DNA of 64,000 nucleotides from the NCBI GenBank assembly GCA_012934845.2, contig WNNJ02002175.1, positions 40,730 through 104,729 on the forward strand. Reading direction: 5' to 3'. The stretch's first letter is position 1; the number at the start of each line of letters is the position of its first letter. Below are positions 61,036 through 64,000 of this stretch, piece by piece. A program made the translations under genes and the position numbers. This stretch comes from Pomphorhynchus laevis (taxonomy: Eukaryota; Acanthocephala; Palaeacanthocephala; Echinorhynchida; Pomphorhynchidae). The notes beneath the pieces were generated by a model. That model had not been told where the DNA came from and did no database searches. It saw only the letters and a list, made by a program, of their open reading frames with translations.

Positions 61036-61580
61036 AAAATGTTTTACAATATTTTACATTTTATATTATACCGTTTAGATTTATTTCATATACTATTAAT
61101 TAATTTATATTTATTTATATTTGTTTATAAGTTATATTTATTTTATATCTTTATACTTATTAATTTATTTATGTTAATTTATATTTATATTTTATCTTAT
61201 ATTATAATTTTTTTAATCATAATTATTTTGTATTTTATTGTTAAATATTTGATAATTAAAATAATTAAGCGAAAAAATTTAAATAATAATTTGATGCTAA
61301 TATTTCTAGAATAAGTTTGAAGTCATATGCCAATTAAATAGCATTTAAACAAATAAGTAAATAATAATTAATTATTTTTACTTAAGTAAATATTGATTAA
61401 AAAATGCGAATAATGTGTAAATATTTGTTTGACTCTAACAATGAAAATTCACTAAATTTTCTGCTTGCGTTTTTCAATTAAGGTACAGATAACAACAGTT
61501 TTCGCCAAAATAACTTCAAACACTAAATACTGCTTCAATATTCATTGTTATATTATATAACATTAAATATATATCATCAG
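61036..61580. other. AT-rich, no gene seen
   Basis: The open frame at 61039-61314 is nearly all Leu/Ile/Tyr/Phe, as expected from ttatat-rich DNA, and is not credible as a gene. Confidence 0.5.
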
Positions 61581-61584
61581 TTTG

Positions 61585-61830
61585 GCCGCCACGAAAGAAT
61601 CGACAAAAGTTAGCTAGTACCGTTTCGTCATTGTTTATACTCATTAGTAGACATTCCACTGCTGGATGCAGAGGAGGATCGGCAGATGGAACGTGTCAAG
61701 TCAAAACACACTTAGAGCTAGAAATTGTCAAACTTAAAGTATTGCAAGCCATATTGGCTCGGCATGCTTCACCAAAAAGGATCATCAGCAAATAGCACTG
61801 GCTAACGCCAGCGCAGTCACTAATATATCT
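61585..61830 (+). repeat. SINE-like repeat, copy 2
   Basis: Partner of 38145-38395: ccgccacgaaagaa, accgtttcgtcat, ccactgctggatgcagagga, cttcaccaaaaaggatcatcagc, aacgccagcgca. No clear A or B box and no long tail. Confidence 0.65.
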
Positions 61831-62640
61831 ATATCAAAAAACATTAAATATTATGATATTGCATTATTACATTAACAAATATATTTAATATTTGCTAACA
61901 TATAAGGTTCATTACATTGATGATGTAATGAAATTAATATTGTAATTTATTATGTAAAGTTTCTTTATAGCTTAAAGATAATAGTTAGTTAAATTATCTA
62001 AATCAGCTTCATAATAATTTATTTTTAATTTTTTATTCATAAAAATAGTTGCTGTTTTTGGCATTTGCATTAAACATGGTATAAGCTATATTTAATAAAC
62101 CTTCAATAAACTGTCAAAACATTCAATAGGTGCATCTAAATGCAATCAGGTTTTTATCCAATTTTTTTTATTCTTACAGCTGTGCTTATTTCATACGCTC
62201 GAGTATTTCGTACTTTTGAATTTCTTTTATTTGGATTAACTGAGGAAAACATGTTTCTGGAAATGTCTAAAAACAAACCTTTTAAGAAAAATATTTTTAA
62301 GTCATTTTTAATTAAACCATAATATTTGATATAAATCGAAACAAAATCCAAATGATAATTTCGTTAGTTAGATTTTGATGACAGGCTATATGTATAATTT
62401 AAGTATTTATTTGTGATATATGAAAATGTTTTAATACAATAAATAACATTCAAATAACATTCAATTTGGCTACGCAATAACCAACACGAACAACTATTAC
62501 AAAACAGTTATCGATTTTTTTAACTTATCAATAAAAATAATGCGAGATAAAATTTTGATAATTAATAATTAATATTAGATTATATTGTGTTATATTTGAT
62601 TTTATATAATTTATAGCAAGTTGAAATTTAAAATTGAAAA
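61831..62640. other. No gene seen
   Basis: AT-rich with two overlapping short ORFs on opposite strands (62140-62351), neither convincing. Confidence 0.45.
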
Positions 62641-63240
62641 ATAAAATCAAATTCAATTTTTATGAATTGACTAATAAATTACAGACGTTGTATGTCATCT
62701 TTGCAATGTCATCTTTAAAAGTATTTTTAATTGATGTTAGTAGTAAATTCTAATACAAAGTATATTATTTATTATCCATAAAAATTTTCCGCTAACGATT
62801 TTTAATTTATTTTTAATAATATTTTGTTGATTTATATATTTTACTATTTTCTGTTTAATGGTATTTTTATAGTAACCTAGTTTAAAATATGCATCTATTA
62901 CATTATTTAAATGATTTTATATAATTTATATTTATTTTCTTCACAGTTATGGACAAATTCATATGTCAGCTATAATTGGGCTAATATTACCTCCCATTGG
63001 AACACCTTTTATTTGTCTAAATATAGATGTCCCTACTTTTAAATAATTTTTTATCAAAATATTTAAGGATTATATTAATTCTATTTTATCCATATATTTA
63101 TATTTAATTTATGATTGATTTTTTTACTTTATGATTGATTATATATATTTTTGCGAATATAAGATTAATTAATTTTTCTGACGCTTTTTTATATTTGCTA
63201 AAAAGTATATACTGGATTGCTAGAATTACAAAAACCTTTA
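62640..63240 (-). mobile_element. Penelope-like element fragment
   Basis: Terminal-repeat tail (62640-62700), then the usual neighbour acaaagtatattatttattatccataaaaa at ~62755, the RT C-terminal region, and a remnant of motif B (62960-63010). Strongly decayed. Confidence 0.65.
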
Positions 63241-63885
63241 TATACGAATGAAATACGTATATACACGGAAGAAAGACACGTGCAATTCATACACGAAAGA
63301 AAGCAGAACAACTCAATGGAAGAAACAATGCATTTATGTTATAACATCTTTAAGTATTAACCATGCTAATTTCAAATTCCAGTCAGACTTGTCTGCAATG
63401 GACATATTCTGCGCTGTCATATGCAAAGATTCCTTGATCAATAGTCTAATGTGCTGATTTCAAAGCAAACAGTCCTTGTTTCCTCGAAGTTGATCCAGTG
63501 ATCCTCGGCCAAGACATGGTCGCGATTGTCGAATTCATATAGCCTCGCTTTAACGCATGCGTTACGTCGAAGCTATAAATATCCCCACTTTATGCGTTAA
63601 AGCAAGGATATTAATTTTATTTAACCAAATTATAATTATACCTCACAATAATGAAACAAATCATATTTTAATTAATAACTTTCATCGCGCATTGTTCACC
63701 TAAACATACTTTTGTTTAAAACTAATCAAACATCAAGTAATTACTGTTACATTAACAGAGAATTGTTGCAGTAAGTTATACAAATTTATTCACAAAATTT
63801 AACGTTTAATTTCTAAGTAAAACAATTAATAAACACGACTTTAAAGACTGCTAATATTCTAGCTTTGATAAGCCATATATTATTT
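63241..63885. other. Unidentified, slightly GC-richer start
   Basis: 63248-63457 is an open frame (+) of 69 codons with no recognised domain. A hairpin-like pair tcgctttaacgcatgcgtta / tatgcgttaaagcaagg lies at 63540-63608. Otherwise AT-rich. Confidence 0.35.
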
Positions 63886-63889
63886 CAAG

Positions 63890-64000
63890 AAATATTGTAG
63901 GATAATCGAATTAATACTGGTATTAAACATTTAGAACACACAAAAGGAATAAATTTTCAACATATAAATACTTCAGATTTTACTTTATACAAATTAGCAT
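63890..64000 (+). mobile_element. Penelope-like element, 5' part running off the window
   Basis: ggataatcgaattaatactggta ... acacaaaaggaataaattttcaa ... acttcagattttactttatacaaatta: the segment just before and at the first RT motif, + orientation, as at 29690-29830. Confidence 0.7.

Noticed and set aside
61039-61314. 91-codon hydrophobic + strand ORF
   Set aside because: Composition is what ttatat-rich DNA gives by chance; it overlaps no known domain and has no coding-like codon use.

Overview
This is AT-rich invertebrate animal DNA. It holds one long multi-exon muscle gene, at least one small spliced host gene, and a very heavy load of retroelements. The phylum cannot be fixed from the sequence. 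The muscle gene reads as paramyosin, which points to a protostome-like bilaterian. The crowd of Penelope-like elements (PLEs), some with hammerhead-ribozyme-like motifs, fits flatworms and several other invertebrate groups.

Region 1 (1-4880) is old Penelope-like debris with no host gene that I can see. Region 2 (about 4884-36455, + strand) is a paramyosin-like gene. Fifteen well-supported exons are joined by consistent splice phases and give about 820 residues of coiled coil ending in a stop at 36453-36455. One expected exon near the N-terminus was not found. Some introns are tiny (46-54 bp) and others exceed 4-6 kb. The large ones are packed with foldback repeats, a 273-bp tandem array, relics of at least three APE- or RTE-type LINEs, a broken 3.7-kb element with a restriction-like endonuclease (16347-20023, - strand), and PLE copies.

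Region 3 (36456-54980) is dense repeat: LINE ends, SINE-like copies, palindromes whose arms carry hammerhead-like motifs, a fragment of a second restriction-like-endonuclease element between long inverted repeats (40.06-43.35 kb), and an inverted plus tandem array of GIY-YIG-bearing PLE ends (45.9-48.7 kb). It also holds a probable two-exon host gene on the - strand (43483-45378), an orphan exon candidate (51219-51284) and an unrecognised 194-residue - strand ORF (53279-53863).

Region 4 (54979-59907) is the most remarkable object. It is a retrotransposed unit with a 13-bp target-site duplication and a poly(A) tail, inserted in an older PLE copy. It carries one uninterrupted 1528-codon ORF. 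The first ~960 residues are a non-LTR retrotransposon protein (N-terminal zinc finger, reverse transcriptase with YLDD, C-terminal zinc knuckle, restriction-like endonuclease). The last ~450 residues are ubiquilin, with its STI1-type repeats and UBA domain but no ubiquitin-like domain. Because duplication and tail bracket the whole unit, the fusion appears to have moved as a single RNA. Region 5 (59908-64000) is more PLE sequence and one SINE-like repeat.
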